NCBI RefSeq assembly: GCF_019511345.1
Contig: NZ_JAEUAK010000002.1
Location: 558,001-622,000 of the forward strand
Reading direction: 5' to 3'
DNA from: Rhizobium mesosinicum
Lineage (GTDB): Bacteria; Pseudomonadota; Alphaproteobacteria; Rhizobiales; Rhizobiaceae
Length of the DNA: 64,000 bases
Shown here: piece by piece, positions 45,878-55,234 of the stretch
How the letters are laid out: each line of letters opens with the position of its first letter
Numbering within the stretch: the first letter of the stretch is position 1
Position numbers and translations under genes: made by a program
Notes under the pieces: model-generated
Seen by the model: only the letters and a program-made list of their open reading frames with translations
Told to the model about the DNA's origin: nothing
The model's database searches: none

Positions 45878-46842
45878 CATCGCATTTGAAGAAGGTCGAG
45901 CTGCATTGCCATCTGGAGGGTGCGGCGCCCCCTGCTCTGACCGCGGCGCAGGCGCGCAAATACGGTGTCGACATCAGCGCCCATCTGCGGGACGGCGTCT
46001 ATGTCTGGCATGACTTCGCAAGTTTTCTGGAATGCTACGACCAGGTTTCAAAGGTCTACAAGACCGATGAGGATTATGCGCTGCTGACTGAAACCTATCT
46101 GGACGGGCTTGCCGGCATCGGCACGATCTACAGCGAGCTCATCGTTTCGCCCGACCACGGCAAGCGCATCGGGCTGGGTGCGGACGCCTATATATCAGGT
46201 GTGTGCGAAGGCATCCGCCGGGCGAAGGAAAAAGGCGGCATCGAGGCGCGGCTGATCGTGACCGGGGAGCGGCATTTCGGGCCGGAAAGCGTGATCGGCG
46301 CTGCGGAATATGCGGCAAAGGCCAATAATCCAGTCATTACCGGCTTCAACCTTGCCGGCGAAGAGCGGATGGGCCGCGTTGCCGACTATGCGCGCGCCTT
46401 CGACATCGCCCGCGATGCGGGGCTTGGCCTGACCATCCATGCCGGTGAAGTCTGCGGCGCGTTCAGCGTTTCGGACGCATTGGACGCGGTGCGCCCTTCG
46501 CGGATCGGCCACGGCGTGCGGGCAATCGAGGATGCCGACCTCGTCAAGCGGCTCGCCGATCTCGGCACGGTGCTGGAGGTCTGCCCCGGCTCGAATATCG
46601 CGCTCAAGGTCTTTCCGGATTTCGCATCGCATCCGTTGCGCAGATTGCGGGATGCGGGGGTGAAGGTGACGATCAGCTCCGACGATCCGCCCTTCTTTCA
46701 CACATCGCTCGAGCGGGAATACGAGCTTGCCTCGCAGGCCTTCGGCTTCAGCGATGCCGACATCGATGCTATGACGCAGACGGCCATCGAGGCGGCCTTC
46801 GTCGACGAAGAGACGCGCAAGACGTTGCTCGCCCGACTTTAA
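45874..46842 (+). CDS. add: Adenosine deaminase
   Basis: Deaminates (deoxy)adenosine to (deoxy)inosine, feeding the purine nucleoside phosphorylase. It starts at a GTG (45874) with GGAGG upstream and overlaps the deoB stop. The 322 residues show the zinc site [11 protein letters not shown] (HxH), [20 protein letters not shown] and the catalytic [10 protein letters not shown]. The size and motifs match bacterial adenosine deaminases rather than adenine deaminase, though the two families are close. Confidence 0.92.
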   Translation: MTSHLKKVELHCHLEGAAPPALTAAQARKYGVDISAHLRDGVYVWHDFASFLECYDQVSKVYKTDEDYALLTETYLDGLAGIGTIYSELIVSPDHGKRIGLGADAYISGVCEGIRRAKEKGGIEARLIVTGERHFGPESVIGAAEYAAKANNPVITGFNLAGEERMGRVADYARAFDIARDAGLGLTIHAGEVCGAFSVSDALDAVRPSRIGHGVRAIEDADLVKRLADLGTVLEVCPGSNIALKVFPDFASHPLRRLRDAGVKVTISSDDPPFFHTSLEREYELASQAFGFSDADIDAMTQTAIEAAFVDEETRKTLLARL

Positions 46843-46944
46843 CGGCGCGGAGTTATTAATGGCAAATCAGTCTCCGCTCTTGCGGTGGAGGCGATTTCCA
46901 TGGAAGAAACAGCCGATAAGAACAAAGAATTGGAAGGTTTCCCT

Positions 46945-47574
46945 ATGGACGGCGTCACAGTCATCGATCACCCGCTCGTGCAGCACAAACTCACCATCAT
47001 GCGGCGCAAGGAAACCTCGACGGGCAGCTTTCGCCGGCTGTTGCGCGAAATCTCGACCCTCCTCTGCTATGAGGTGACGCGCGATCTGGAACTGACGATC
47101 GAGACGATCGAAACGCCGATCCAGGAGATGCAGGCGCCGATCCTGGAAGGCAAGAAGCTGGTCTTCGCCTCCATCCTGCGCGCCGGCAACGGGCTCCTGG
47201 AGGGCATGCTCGATCTGGTGCCTTCCGCCCGCGTTTCCCACATCGGCGTCTATCGCGACCATGAGACGTTGCAGCCGGTCGAATATTACTTCAAGGCGCC
47301 TGAGGATGTCGCCGAGCGCCTGATCATCGTCGTCGACCCGATGCTTGCGACCGGCAACTCCTCGATTGCCGCCATCGACAAGCTGAAGGAGCGCGGAGCG
47401 CACAATATCCGCTTCCTCTGCCTGCTGGCCGCCCCGGAAGGCATCAAGAACTTCCGCGCCGCGCATCCCGATGTTCCGGTCTTCACGGCGGCGATCGATA
47501 GCCATCTGAACGAGAAGGGCTATATCGTGCCCGGTCTCGGCGATGCCGGCGACCGCATGTATGGCACCAAATAG
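46945..47574 (+). CDS. upp: Uracil phosphoribosyltransferase
   Basis: Makes UMP from uracil and PRPP, recycling the base freed by DeoA or other phosphorylases. The start at 46945 gives the family-standard 209 residues and has GGAAGG 7 bases upstream; in-frame ATGs at 46885 and 46900 would add up to 20 residues. Motifs: [29 protein letters not shown], the PRPP loop [15 protein letters not shown] and the C-terminal [15 protein letters not shown]. It is followed by a strong terminator, so it ends the deoB operon. Confidence 0.96.
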   Translation: MDGVTVIDHPLVQHKLTIMRRKETSTGSFRRLLREISTLLCYEVTRDLELTIETIETPIQEMQAPILEGKKLVFASILRAGNGLLEGMLDLVPSARVSHIGVYRDHETLQPVEYYFKAPEDVAERLIIVVDPMLATGNSSIAAIDKLKERGAHNIRFLCLLAAPEGIKNFRAAHPDVPVFTAAIDSHLNEKGYIVPGLGDAGDRMYGTK

Positions 47575-47607
47575 TTTCGGCTTCCTTTACCAATTCGAAA
47601 GCACTTG

Positions 47608-47637
47608 AAGGCCCGGGCGGTTCGTTCCGGGCCTTTT
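47608..47637 (+). terminator. Rho-independent terminator after upp
   Basis: A 9-bp stem (AAGGCCCGG / CCGGGCCTT) with a 10-nt loop, running into TTTT. It lies about 35 bases after the upp stop. Confidence 0.85.
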
Positions 47638-47735
47638 CATGTCGTCGTTAGCAACTTTTCAGCACTTATGGCTTAGCTGGTTTAAGCGTGAGGTCCCGCA
47701 TGAGGCGGGGTTTATACAGGAAGGATTTCTGTTTC

Positions 47736-48266
47736 ATGCTCATGCGTACCGTCATATTTGCCAGCATCGCGGCTGCGCTGGCGACACAGGTGCCTTCTCT
47801 GCTCACCCGCACGACGCAGCCCGGCAATACGATCTCCGCAAATTTCGTCTCGACCGAGGATAGCGCATCTGATGCGCCCGCCACGATCGCCGATGGCGGC
47901 ATGATCCGCCTGCAGGCCGATGCCCAGGGCCATTATACCGGCAATTTCAGGATCAACGGCAAGCCCGTGCAAGGGCTGATCGATACCGGCGCCACCTATG
48001 TCGCACTCAACGAAAGCCTCGCCCGCAGGCTCGGATTTACCGGTAACCAGCTCGATTTCCGTTATGCCGTGAATACGGCGAACGGCCAGACCAAGGCGGC
48101 GCATGTGATGCTCGACCGCGTGGAAATCGGCGGCATCCGCGTTCGCAGCGTCGAAGCCTTCGTGCTGAAAGACGAGGCGCTGAGCAGCACGCTTGTCGGC
48201 ATGAGCTTCCTGCAGAAGCTTGCCTCCTACTCCGTCGCCGACGGCTCTCTCAGCCTCAAGCAGTAA
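47736..48266 (+). CDS. Retropepsin-like aspartic protease, clan AA
   Basis: A 176-residue membrane-anchored protein of the bacterial retropepsin-like type (TIGR02281-like). The ATG at 47736 has AGGAAGGA upstream and opens an N-terminal TM (MRTVIFASIAAALATQVPSL). The catalytic motif is in VQGLIDTGATYVAL (D-T-G), with GHYTGNFRINGKP before it and VGMSFLQKLASYSV near the end, as in dimeric single-domain aspartic proteases. It probably sits on the periplasmic face. The substrate is unknown. It ends 3 bases from convergent deoA. Confidence 0.88.
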   Translation: MLMRTVIFASIAAALATQVPSLLTRTTQPGNTISANFVSTEDSASDAPATIADGGMIRLQADAQGHYTGNFRINGKPVQGLIDTGATYVALNESLARRLGFTGNQLDFRYAVNTANGQTKAAHVMLDRVEIGGIRVRSVEAFVLKDEALSSTLVGMSFLQKLASYSVADGSLSLKQ

Positions 48267-48268
48267 AG

Positions 48269-49576
48269 TCAGATACGCCCGCCGATGACAGGTGGAAGCT
48301 CCGGCTTTTCGTCGGCGATGCGATAGTTTGCGGCAAGCGCGACGACGGCCCTTTCGGCCGATGCTTCATCTGCGGCGTGAACGAGTGCTATCGGATCGCC
48401 CTCATGCACATGCGTTCCAAGCGGAAGCAGGCCGGTGAAGCCGACGCTGTGGTCGATCCTGTCGGCCGGATGGCGTCGTCCGCCACCAAGGTCGATCACG
48501 CTCACGCCCAGGTCGCGGGCGTCGCAGGCTGCGAGCCAGCCGCTGCGCGAGGCCGGAACAGGCCGCTCGACGGGCGCCCTGCGCAGATAGGCATCCGGCC
48601 GTTCCAGAAGATCGGCCGGCCCGCCGAGCATGTGCACCATGCGCGCAAAGATCTCCGCCGCTTTGCCGGAAGAGAGAACATCCTGCGCCTTGCTCTCCGC
48701 CTCGAGGAGCGAACCCGCGATCCCCGACTGCACGAGCATTTCGGCGGCGAAGGCAAGCACGATCGTTTCGAGGCGCGTACCGGTCTTTCGGCCTGCCAGA
48801 AAATCCAGGCAGTTGCGCACTTCGACGGCGTTGCCGGCGCTATCGGCAAGCGGCTGGTTCATGTCGGTGATCAGCGCAGATGTCTTCACGCCCGCGCCAT
48901 TTGCGACTTCGACCAGCGAATGCGCGAGCACGATTGCCTGCTCGGGATCGGCCATGAAAGCGCCGTTGCCGGTCTTGACGTCGAGCACCAGCGTCTGAAG
49001 GCCGGCCGCGAGCTTCTTCGACAGGATCGAGGCTGTGATGAGCGGGATGGAATCGACGGTCGCCGTCACGTCGCGTACGGCATAGAGCCGGCCATCGGCC
49101 GGCGCCAAGGCGCCCGTCGGGCCGATGATGGCGCAGCCGACCTCTTTGACCACCTTGCGGAAGAGAGCGGCATCCGGATTGATCGTATAGCCTGGAATGG
49201 ATTCGAGCTTGTCCAGCGTGCCGCCGGTGTGGCCGAGGCCGCGGCCTGATATCATCGGCACGGCGAGACCGCAGGCGGCGGCGATCGGGGCGAGCATCAG
49301 CGAGACGTTGTCGCCCACGCCGCCGGTCGAATGCTTGTCGGCGACCGGGCGCTCGATACCGTCCCAGGAGAGCATGTCGCCGGAGCGCGCCATGGCAAGC
49401 GTCAGCGCCACGGTTTCGGTGCGCGACATGCCCTTGAACCAGACGGCCATGGCAAAGGCGCCGATCTGGCCTTCAGACAGGTCACCGGCCGCGAGCGCCG
49501 CGATGAAGGCGTCGATATCGCCTGATGGCAGTTCGGCGCCGTTGCGCTTCTGGCGGATGATCTCCTGCGGGATCAT
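48269..49576 (-). CDS. deoA: Thymidine phosphorylase
   Basis: Splits thymidine to thymine and deoxyribose-1-phosphate, then fed to DeoB and DeoC. At 435 residues it is standard. Phosphate and base-site motifs: DKHSTGGVGDNVSLMLAPI, MISGRGLGHTGGTLDKLES, the ASILSKKLAAGLQTLVLDVK segment, and FMADPEQA. It is the last gene in the minus-strand nucleoside operon, starting 1 base after the deoC stop. Confidence 0.96.
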   Translation of the reverse strand: MIPQEIIRQKRNGAELPSGDIDAFIAALAAGDLSEGQIGAFAMAVWFKGMSRTETVALTLAMARSGDMLSWDGIERPVADKHSTGGVGDNVSLMLAPIAAACGLAVPMISGRGLGHTGGTLDKLESIPGYTINPDAALFRKVVKEVGCAIIGPTGALAPADGRLYAVRDVTATVDSIPLITASILSKKLAAGLQTLVLDVKTGNGAFMADPEQAIVLAHSLVEVANGAGVKTSALITDMNQPLADSAGNAVEVRNCLDFLAGRKTGTRLETIVLAFAAEMLVQSGIAGSLLEAESKAQDVLSSGKAAEIFARMVHMLGGPADLLERPDAYLRRAPVERPVPASRSGWLAACDARDLGVSVIDLGGGRRHPADRIDHSVGFTGLLPLGTHVHEGDPIALVHAADEASAERAVVALAANYRIADEKPELPPVIGGRI

Positions 49577-49577
49577 C

Positions 49578-50354
49578 TCAATAGCTCGAGACAGCCGCCG
49601 GCTTTGGCTCCGTGCCGCTGAGGACGGAAAGGATATTGTCGAGCAGGCCGGACGCGCCGAAACGGAAGGTGGAAGGCATCGCCCAGTCCGGCGTCATGAT
49701 GGTTTCGGCGAGGCTCAGATAAAGCGCAGCATCCGCAACGGTCGATATGCCGCCGGCCGGCTTGAAGCCCACCTTGCGGCCGCTCTCCCTGATTGCGCGG
49801 ATCATGATGTCGGCGGCTTCCAGGGTGGCGTTGACGGCAACCTTGCCGGTCGAGGTTTTGATGAAATCGGCGCCCGCCTCGATCGCCAGTTCCGAGGCAC
49901 GGCGGATAAGGGCGGCATCCTTCAGCTCGCCGGTCTCGATGATGACCTTCAGCAGGATAGGCGCAACGCATTCGGCGCGTATGGCCGCGACCATGTCGGT
50001 GACGGCTTTCTCGTTGCCTGCCATCAGCTTGCGATAGGGAATGACGAGATCGATCTCATCGGCGCCGTCGGCGATCGCCTCACGCGTTTCGGCGGCGACA
50101 TCGGCGATTTCCATGTCTCCTGAAGGAAAATTGACGACAGTGGCGATACGGACCGGATGGCCCTTGCCGAGCAGGATGCGGGCATGGGCGACGAAACGCG
50201 GCCAGATGCAGATGGCCGCACTGCTGCCATAGGGTGTCTGCGCGCGGGCGCAAAGCGTGTCGATCTGCTCCTGGGTGCAATCGTCCTTCAGATTGGTGAG
50301 ATCGAGAAGGGAAAGGGCGACGGCGGCCGTTTCCCGGCTGGAATGGCTGTACAT
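49578..50354 (-). CDS. deoC: Deoxyribose-phosphate aldolase
   Basis: Cleaves deoxyribose-5-phosphate to acetaldehyde and glyceraldehyde-3-phosphate, the last step of deoxynucleoside use. It has 258 residues from the ATG at 50354, which has GGAGGAAG 6 bases upstream. The Schiff-base lysine is in GADFIKTSTGK, the second lysine in VGFKPAGGIST, and LDLTNLKDDCTQEQID opens the barrel. The frame starting at 50375 has no better signal. It is 21 bases from punA. Confidence 0.95.
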   Translation of the reverse strand: MYSHSSRETAAVALSLLDLTNLKDDCTQEQIDTLCARAQTPYGSSAAICIWPRFVAHARILLGKGHPVRIATVVNFPSGDMEIADVAAETREAIADGADEIDLVIPYRKLMAGNEKAVTDMVAAIRAECVAPILLKVIIETGELKDAALIRRASELAIEAGADFIKTSTGKVAVNATLEAADIMIRAIRESGRKVGFKPAGGISTVADAALYLSLAETIMTPDWAMPSTFRFGASGLLDNILSVLSGTEPKPAAVSSY

Positions 50355-50375
50355 TTTCGCTTCCTCCACCGGCAA

Positions 50376-51170
50376 TCAGCTTCCGGCAATCATTTCTTTG
50401 AGTATAGCGGCAAGACGGGCGCCGCCAACCGGCGCCATATCCTTGGTTTCTTCGTGGCTGAGCTCGTTTCCGGTCATGCCAGCCCCATAGTTGGTGATCA
50501 CCGAGGCAGCCGCAACCCTTAGGCCCAGCATTCTTGCGATGATGACCTCAGGCACGGTCGACATGCCGACCGCGTCGGCGCCGAGGATGCGGGCCATGCG
50601 GATCTCGGCCGGCGTCTCGAAGCTCGGGCCGGAGAACCACATGTAGACGCCGCTGCCAAGCGGGATATCCAGTTTCTTGGCGGCATCTCGCATGGCCGCC
50701 GAAAGCTCGGCGTCATAAGCACTGGTCATGCCGACGAAACGCTGATCGCTCTCTTCGCCGATCAGCGGGTTCGTGCCGGAATAATTGATGTGGTCGGCGA
50801 TCTGCATGACGGAACCGGGGGGCATGTCCTCTTTCAGCGAGCCCGCCGAATTGGTGAGGATCAGAACCTCGACGCCGAGAGCCTGCAATACCTCGATCGG
50901 CAGCCGCATGGCGTTGGCATCGCCCTTTTCGTAATAGTGGACACGGCCGGAGAGCATGATGACCGGCACCGAGCCGAGATGGCCGGCGACGACCTCTCCG
51001 GCATGACCGGAGACGGCGCTGACCGGAAAGCCCGGCAGATCCTTGTAGGGGATGCGCACCGCATCCGTAAGCTCGCTGACGAGCGAGCCGAGGCCGGAGC
51101 CGAGGACGATGCCGTAGCGCGGTTTGAGCCCGCCGAGCAGAGCCGCGAGCAGTTCGACGGTCGCGATCAT
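50376..51170 (-). CDS. punA: Purine-nucleoside phosphorylase (trimeric type)
   Basis: Phosphorolysis of inosine, guanosine and deoxy forms. The 264 residues match the PNP/MTAP class with GIVLGSGLGSLVSEL, SGHAGEVVAGHL, MLSGRVHYYEKGDANAMR, the AGSLKEDMPPGSVMQIADHI loop, MTSAYD and MSTVPEVIIARMLGLRV. The start at 51170 overlaps cdd by 4 bases. An ORF extending to 51407 runs through cdd and is a shadow. It could be named xapA or punA; the family is certain. Confidence 0.94.
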   Translation of the reverse strand: MIATVELLAALLGGLKPRYGIVLGSGLGSLVSELTDAVRIPYKDLPGFPVSAVSGHAGEVVAGHLGSVPVIMLSGRVHYYEKGDANAMRLPIEVLQALGVEVLILTNSAGSLKEDMPPGSVMQIADHINYSGTNPLIGEESDQRFVGMTSAYDAELSAAMRDAAKKLDIPLGSGVYMWFSGPSFETPAEIRMARILGADAVGMSTVPEVIIARMLGLRVAAASVITNYGAGMTGNELSHEETKDMAPVGGARLAAILKEMIAGS

Positions 51171-51556
51171 CCGAGTTCCGTTTCGAAGCTGAAGGGCAGA
51201 AGCTCTTCCATGGTCATGGTCTTCTTCACGCCGGTTTCGTCGCAAAGGTAGATCTTGGTGTCCTTGCCGGCGAATTCCGAGATCTTCTGCCGGCAGCCGC
51301 CACAGGGCGGGCAGAGCGGCAGCTTTTCGGCGATGACGGCCATTTCGACGATCTTCTTCGCACCGCCCATGATCATGGCGCCGATCGCCGTCGGCTCGGC
51401 ACACCACCCTTGAGGGAAGGAAAGGTTCTCGATATTGGCGCCAGTATAGACCCTGCCATCCTCGGCGCGGATCGCAGCACCGACCGGAAACTTGGAATAG
51501 GGAGCGTGCGCGAAGGCCATGGCGCCGCGCGCGGCTTCGAACAGGTCGTGAGACAT
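51167..51556 (-). CDS. cdd: Cytidine deaminase
   Basis: Deaminates (deoxy)cytidine to (deoxy)uridine. The 129 residues form a homotetrameric-type CDA: N-terminal AFAHAPYSKFPVGAAIRAED, the zinc motif AEPTAIGAMIMGG (in place of CAE: WCAEPTA), and the second zinc Cys pair in PLCPPCGGCRQKISEF. Complete and standard length. It overlaps punA by 4 bases; the permease gene stop lies 1 base upstream. Confidence 0.95.
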   Translation of the reverse strand: MSHDLFEAARGAMAFAHAPYSKFPVGAAIRAEDGRVYTGANIENLSFPQGWCAEPTAIGAMIMGGAKKIVEMAVIAEKLPLCPPCGGCRQKISEFAGKDTKIYLCDETGVKKTMTMEELLPFSFETELG

Positions 51557-51557
51557 A

Positions 51558-52529
51558 TCAACGCTCCTTCACATAGGGCACGCCGCCGGCCTTCGGCGGA
51601 ATGGCGACGCCGATGAAGCCGGCGAGCAGCACGCAAGTCAGAATATAGGGCAGCGCCTGGAAAACCTGTACCGGCACCTCGCCGATCAGCGGCACCGCCT
51701 TGCCCTGCATGAAATTCGCAAGAGCATCGAGGAAGCCGAAGAGCAGGCAGGCGAACATGACGGGCACCGGCTTCCACTTGGCGAAGACGAGGGCGGCGAG
51801 AGCGATATAGCCCTTGCCCGCCGACATGTCCTTGATGAAGGCGGCGGACTGGGCAATCGCCAGATAGGTGCCGGAGAAACCGCAGAGGATGCCGGCGCAC
51901 ATGACGGCGCGGTAGCGCAGCCAGGAGACGGAAATGCCCGCCGTATCGACCGCGCCCGGATTTTCACCGACGGCGCGAAGGCGAAGGCCGAAACGCGTGC
52001 GGTAGAGAACCCACCAGGAGAAGGGCACGGCGAGGAAGGCAAGATAGGTGAGGATATTGTTGCCGGAGATGACGTTGGCGTAGAGCGGGCCGAGGATCGG
52101 TATATCGCGGATAGCATCGGCACCCGGCAGGATGATCGGCGCGAAACGGGCCTCCGGCGCCAGCTGCGGCGTGCGGCCGCCCTGCCCGAACCAGGCCTGG
52201 CCGAGCACGATGGTGATACCAGCGATGAAGAAATTGATGGCGACACCCGAGATGATCTGGTTGCCGCGATTGGTGATCGAGGCAAAGCCATGCACGAGGC
52301 TGAGCGCCACCGAGCAGACTACGCCGGCGCCGAGGCCGGCCCAGGCCGAGCCGGTGAGATAGGCCACACAGGCGGCGGCGAAGGCCGAGCCCAGCATCTT
52401 GCCTTCGAGGCCGATATCGAAAATGCCGGCGCGTTCGGAAAACAGGCCGGCAAGTGCGGTGAAGATCAGCGGAATGGAGAGCCGGATCGTCGAGCTCAGG
52501 ACGTTGATGAAAATCTCATAATATTCCAT
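51558..52529 (-). CDS. Nucleoside ABC transporter permease (BMP-type, second)
   Basis: An inner-membrane permease of the branched-chain/ribose superfamily, 323 residues from ATG 52529 (MEYYEIFINVLSSTIRLSIP). Motifs: ALAGLFSERAGIFDIGLEGKML, GFASITNRGNQIISGVAINF, FGLRLRAVGENPGAVDTAGI and GFSGTYLAIAQSAAF. It pairs with the permease encoded next to it, like NupP/NupQ or YufP/YufQ for guanosine and other nucleosides. The adjacent nucleoside enzymes make this ligand class very likely. Confidence 0.93.
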   Translation of the reverse strand: MEYYEIFINVLSSTIRLSIPLIFTALAGLFSERAGIFDIGLEGKMLGSAFAAACVAYLTGSAWAGLGAGVVCSVALSLVHGFASITNRGNQIISGVAINFFIAGITIVLGQAWFGQGGRTPQLAPEARFAPIILPGADAIRDIPILGPLYANVISGNNILTYLAFLAVPFSWWVLYRTRFGLRLRAVGENPGAVDTAGISVSWLRYRAVMCAGILCGFSGTYLAIAQSAAFIKDMSAGKGYIALAALVFAKWKPVPVMFACLLFGFLDALANFMQGKAVPLIGEVPVQVFQALPYILTCVLLAGFIGVAIPPKAGGVPYVKER

Positions 52530-52539
52530 CGTCTGTTCC

Positions 52540-53643
52540 TCAGGCTCGCTTGAACTGCTGGTAGATAAGCACCATCGCCGGTCGGAACATATATTCCAGC
52601 GCGCCGGCAAACAGGATCACCAGACCCTGGATGACGAGGATCATCTCGCGGGTGATGTTGGGCATTTCGAAGGAGATCCAGTCGCCGCCCTGATAGAGGA
52701 CGCCGAACAGGATCGCCGCGAAGACGATGCCGAGCGGATGGTTTCTGCCCATCAGCGATACGGCGATGCCGACGAAGCCGGCGCCGCCGACGAACTCCAC
52801 CTGCAGGCGGGCCGACGAGCCCATGACCGGGTTCAGCGCCATCATGCCGGCCAGCGCGCCAGAGAGCAGCATGGCGATGATGATGATGCGCGCACGGGGC
52901 GTGCCGGCGTAATCGGCAGCCGTCGGGCTGATGCCCAGCGTGCGCATATCGAAGCCGAGCTTGCTGCGCCAGACCAGCACCCAGACGAACCAGGCGGCAA
53001 ACAGGGCGATGATGAAGGAGACGTTGAAGGGCGCGGCACCGAGCTTGGCTCCGAACAGGCTCATGATCCAGCCGAGTTTCGGAAGCTGTCCGCCTTCGAG
53101 GAAGGTGCGGGTTTCCGGCGCCATCTTGCCAGGCACGATCAGCACATGCACCAGCAGATAGACCATGAGTGCTGCGGCGATATAGTTGAACATGATCGTC
53201 GTGATGACGATATGGCTGCCGCGCTTGGCCTGCAGGAAGGCTGGGATGAAGGCCCAGGCGGCGCCGAAAAGGCCGGCGCCGATGACGGCGATCGGCATGG
53301 TCACATACCAGGGCACATATTTGTCGAGCGACAGTGCCACCAGCGCACAGCCGAGGCCGCCGATATAGGCCTGGCCTTCCGAGCCGATGTTGAAGAGGCC
53401 GGCATGGATGGCGACGGCGACGGAGAGGCCGGTGAAAATGAAGCTCGTCGCATAATAGAGCGTGAAGCCGATGCCCTCGCCGCTGCCGAAGGCGCCCTCG
53501 ATGAGCAGCGAGAGAGCGGCCAGCGGGCTTTCGCCGATCAGCCAGACGACGAAGCCTGATATCAGGAAGGCGACGACCAGGTTCAAAAGAGGGATCAGAC
53601 CGTAATTGATCCATCTCGGCAGGGTTACGGAAGCAGTGCTCAT
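52540..53643 (-). CDS. Nucleoside ABC transporter permease (BMP-type, first)
   Basis: A 367-residue permease starting at 53643 (MSTASVTLPRW), with GAGG in its leader. About ten TMs. Motifs: FIFTGLSVAVAIHAGLFNIGSEGQ, LGCALVALSLDKYVP, FNYIAAALMVYLLV, LGFDMRTLGISPTAADYAG and FVGGAGFVGIAVSLMGRNHP. It lies between the second permease (10-base gap) and the ATPase (7-base gap). Together they form the channel of the nucleoside importer. Confidence 0.93.
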   Translation of the reverse strand: MSTASVTLPRWINYGLIPLLNLVVAFLISGFVVWLIGESPLAALSLLIEGAFGSGEGIGFTLYYATSFIFTGLSVAVAIHAGLFNIGSEGQAYIGGLGCALVALSLDKYVPWYVTMPIAVIGAGLFGAAWAFIPAFLQAKRGSHIVITTIMFNYIAAALMVYLLVHVLIVPGKMAPETRTFLEGGQLPKLGWIMSLFGAKLGAAPFNVSFIIALFAAWFVWVLVWRSKLGFDMRTLGISPTAADYAGTPRARIIIIAMLLSGALAGMMALNPVMGSSARLQVEFVGGAGFVGIAVSLMGRNHPLGIVFAAILFGVLYQGGDWISFEMPNITREMILVIQGLVILFAGALEYMFRPAMVLIYQQFKRA

Positions 53644-53650
53644 TAAGGCC

Positions 53651-55162
53651 TCACGCGGCAATGCCGGCCATCATCAGGCCGAGGGTCTGTTCACCGGCAT
53701 CGGGCGTCTTCTCGCCGACCATATGGCCGGCGAACATGACAAGGATACGGTCCGAAAGGGCGCGGATTTCGTCGAGCTCGACGGAGACGAGCAGGATGGC
53801 CTTGCCCGCATCGCGCATCTCGATGATCCGGCGATGGATGAATTCGATGGCGCCGATATCGACGCCGCGGGTCGGCTGGCCGATGATCAGCATCTTCGGA
53901 TCGCGCTCGATCTCGCGGGCGACGACGATCTTCTGCTGATTGCCGCCGGAAAAATTCGCCGTCTTCAGGCGCGGGTTCGGCGGGCGGATGTCGTATTTCT
54001 CGATCTTCTCCATTGCATCCTTGCGGATGGCTTCGAGATCGAGCAGCGGGCCACGGCTGTATTCAGGACGGTGGTGATAGCCGAGTACGGAATTCTCATA
54101 TTCTTCGAATTTCAGCACCAGGCCCATGTGGTGGCGATCTTCGGGGATATGCGCGAGGCCGAGCTCGCGAAGACGGGCCGGATCGGCCTTGTCGATCGGC
54201 TGGCCGTCGAGCAGGATCTCGCCCGATGCCGGCTTGCGGATGCCGGCAATTGCCTCCAGCAATTCGGACTGGCCGTTGCCGGCCACACCGGCAATGCCGA
54301 CGATCTCGCCGGCGCGGACATCGAAGGAGACGTTGTCGACCATCGTCACGCCTCTGTTGTCCTTGACCGTCAGGTTGCGGACAGACAGCAGGACATCGGC
54401 GGGCTTCGCCTCGCCCTTCTGGACGCGCAAGAGCACGCGGCGGCCGACCATGAGTTCGGCAAGTTCCTCGACCGTCGTCTCGCTGGTCTTGCGGGTGGCG
54501 ACCATCTCGCCGCGGCGCATGACGGAGACGGTATCGGTGATCGCCATGATCTCGCGCAGTTTGTGGGTGATCAGGACGACGGTCTTGCCCTCGTCGCGCA
54601 GCACACCGAGGATGCGGAACAGGTGATCGGCCTCGGCCGGGGTCAGCACGCCGGTCGGCTCGTCGAGGATCAGGATCTCGGCGCCGCGATACATGGCTTT
54701 GAGGATTTCCACACGCTGCTGCAGGCCGACCGGAAGCTGCTCGATCAGCGCGTCCGGATTGACCTCCAGGCCGTATTCGGTCTCCAGCCGCTTGAGCTCG
54801 GCGCGCGCGGACGCAACGCCTCTTGCCAGCAGCGCGCCGCCTTCGGCGCCGAGCATGACGTTTTCGAGCACGGTGAAATTATCGACGAGCATGAAATGCT
54901 GGTGCACCATGCCGATGCCGGCGGCGATGGCTGCCTGGCTGTCCCGGATGGTGATCGGCTGGCCGTTGACGCGGATCTCGCCGCTGTCGGCCTGGTAAAA
55001 ACCGTAGATGATGGACATCAGGGTCGATTTGCCAGCGCCGTTTTCCCCGATAATGCCATGGATCGAGCCCTTGGCGACGGTCAGGTTGATGTCCTTGTTG
55101 GCGTGAACGGCGCCGAATTTCTTGTCGATGCCGACAAGTTCGATGGCAGGCTGGTCTGTCAC
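53651..55162 (-). CDS. Nucleoside ABC transporter ATP-binding protein, double domain
   Basis: A 503-residue protein with two ABC domains, like NupO/RbsA. It starts at GTG 55162 with GGAG 7 bases upstream; an ATG at 55213 would run through the attenuator hairpin. Domain 1: Walker A GIIGENGAGKSTLMSIIYG, Q-loop MVHQHF, signature LPVGLQQRVEILKAMYR, Walker B ILILDEPTGVL. Domain 2: Walker A-like GVAGNGQSELLEAIAG (no Lys), signature FSGGNQQKIVVAREIER, and MLIIGQPTRGVDIGAIEFI in place of a normal DEP. Domain 2 is thus probably catalytically weak, as known for RbsA-type proteins. Confidence 0.94.
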   Translation of the reverse strand: MTDQPAIELVGIDKKFGAVHANKDINLTVAKGSIHGIIGENGAGKSTLMSIIYGFYQADSGEIRVNGQPITIRDSQAAIAAGIGMVHQHFMLVDNFTVLENVMLGAEGGALLARGVASARAELKRLETEYGLEVNPDALIEQLPVGLQQRVEILKAMYRGAEILILDEPTGVLTPAEADHLFRILGVLRDEGKTVVLITHKLREIMAITDTVSVMRRGEMVATRKTSETTVEELAELMVGRRVLLRVQKGEAKPADVLLSVRNLTVKDNRGVTMVDNVSFDVRAGEIVGIAGVAGNGQSELLEAIAGIRKPASGEILLDGQPIDKADPARLRELGLAHIPEDRHHMGLVLKFEEYENSVLGYHHRPEYSRGPLLDLEAIRKDAMEKIEKYDIRPPNPRLKTANFSGGNQQKIVVAREIERDPKMLIIGQPTRGVDIGAIEFIHRRIIEMRDAGKAILLVSVELDEIRALSDRILVMFAGHMVGEKTPDAGEQTLGLMMAGIAA

Positions 55163-55171
55163 AGCAGGCTC

Positions 55172-55219
55172 CAAATAAGAAAAGGGCGTATGGCGAAAAT
55201 GCTTGTCCGCCATACGCCC
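55172..55219 (-). terminator. Intra-operon attenuator or stabilising hairpin
   Basis: A perfect 12-bp stem, GGGCGTATGGCG (55184-55195) with CGCCATACGCCC (55208-55219), a 12-nt loop and, on the minus strand, TTTTCTTATTT right after it. It sits 16 bases after the binding-protein stop and before the ATPase start. It should end or process most transcripts, leaving the binding protein in excess over the membrane parts. Confidence 0.8.
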
Positions 55220-55234
55220 GATCTCAGTTACGAC

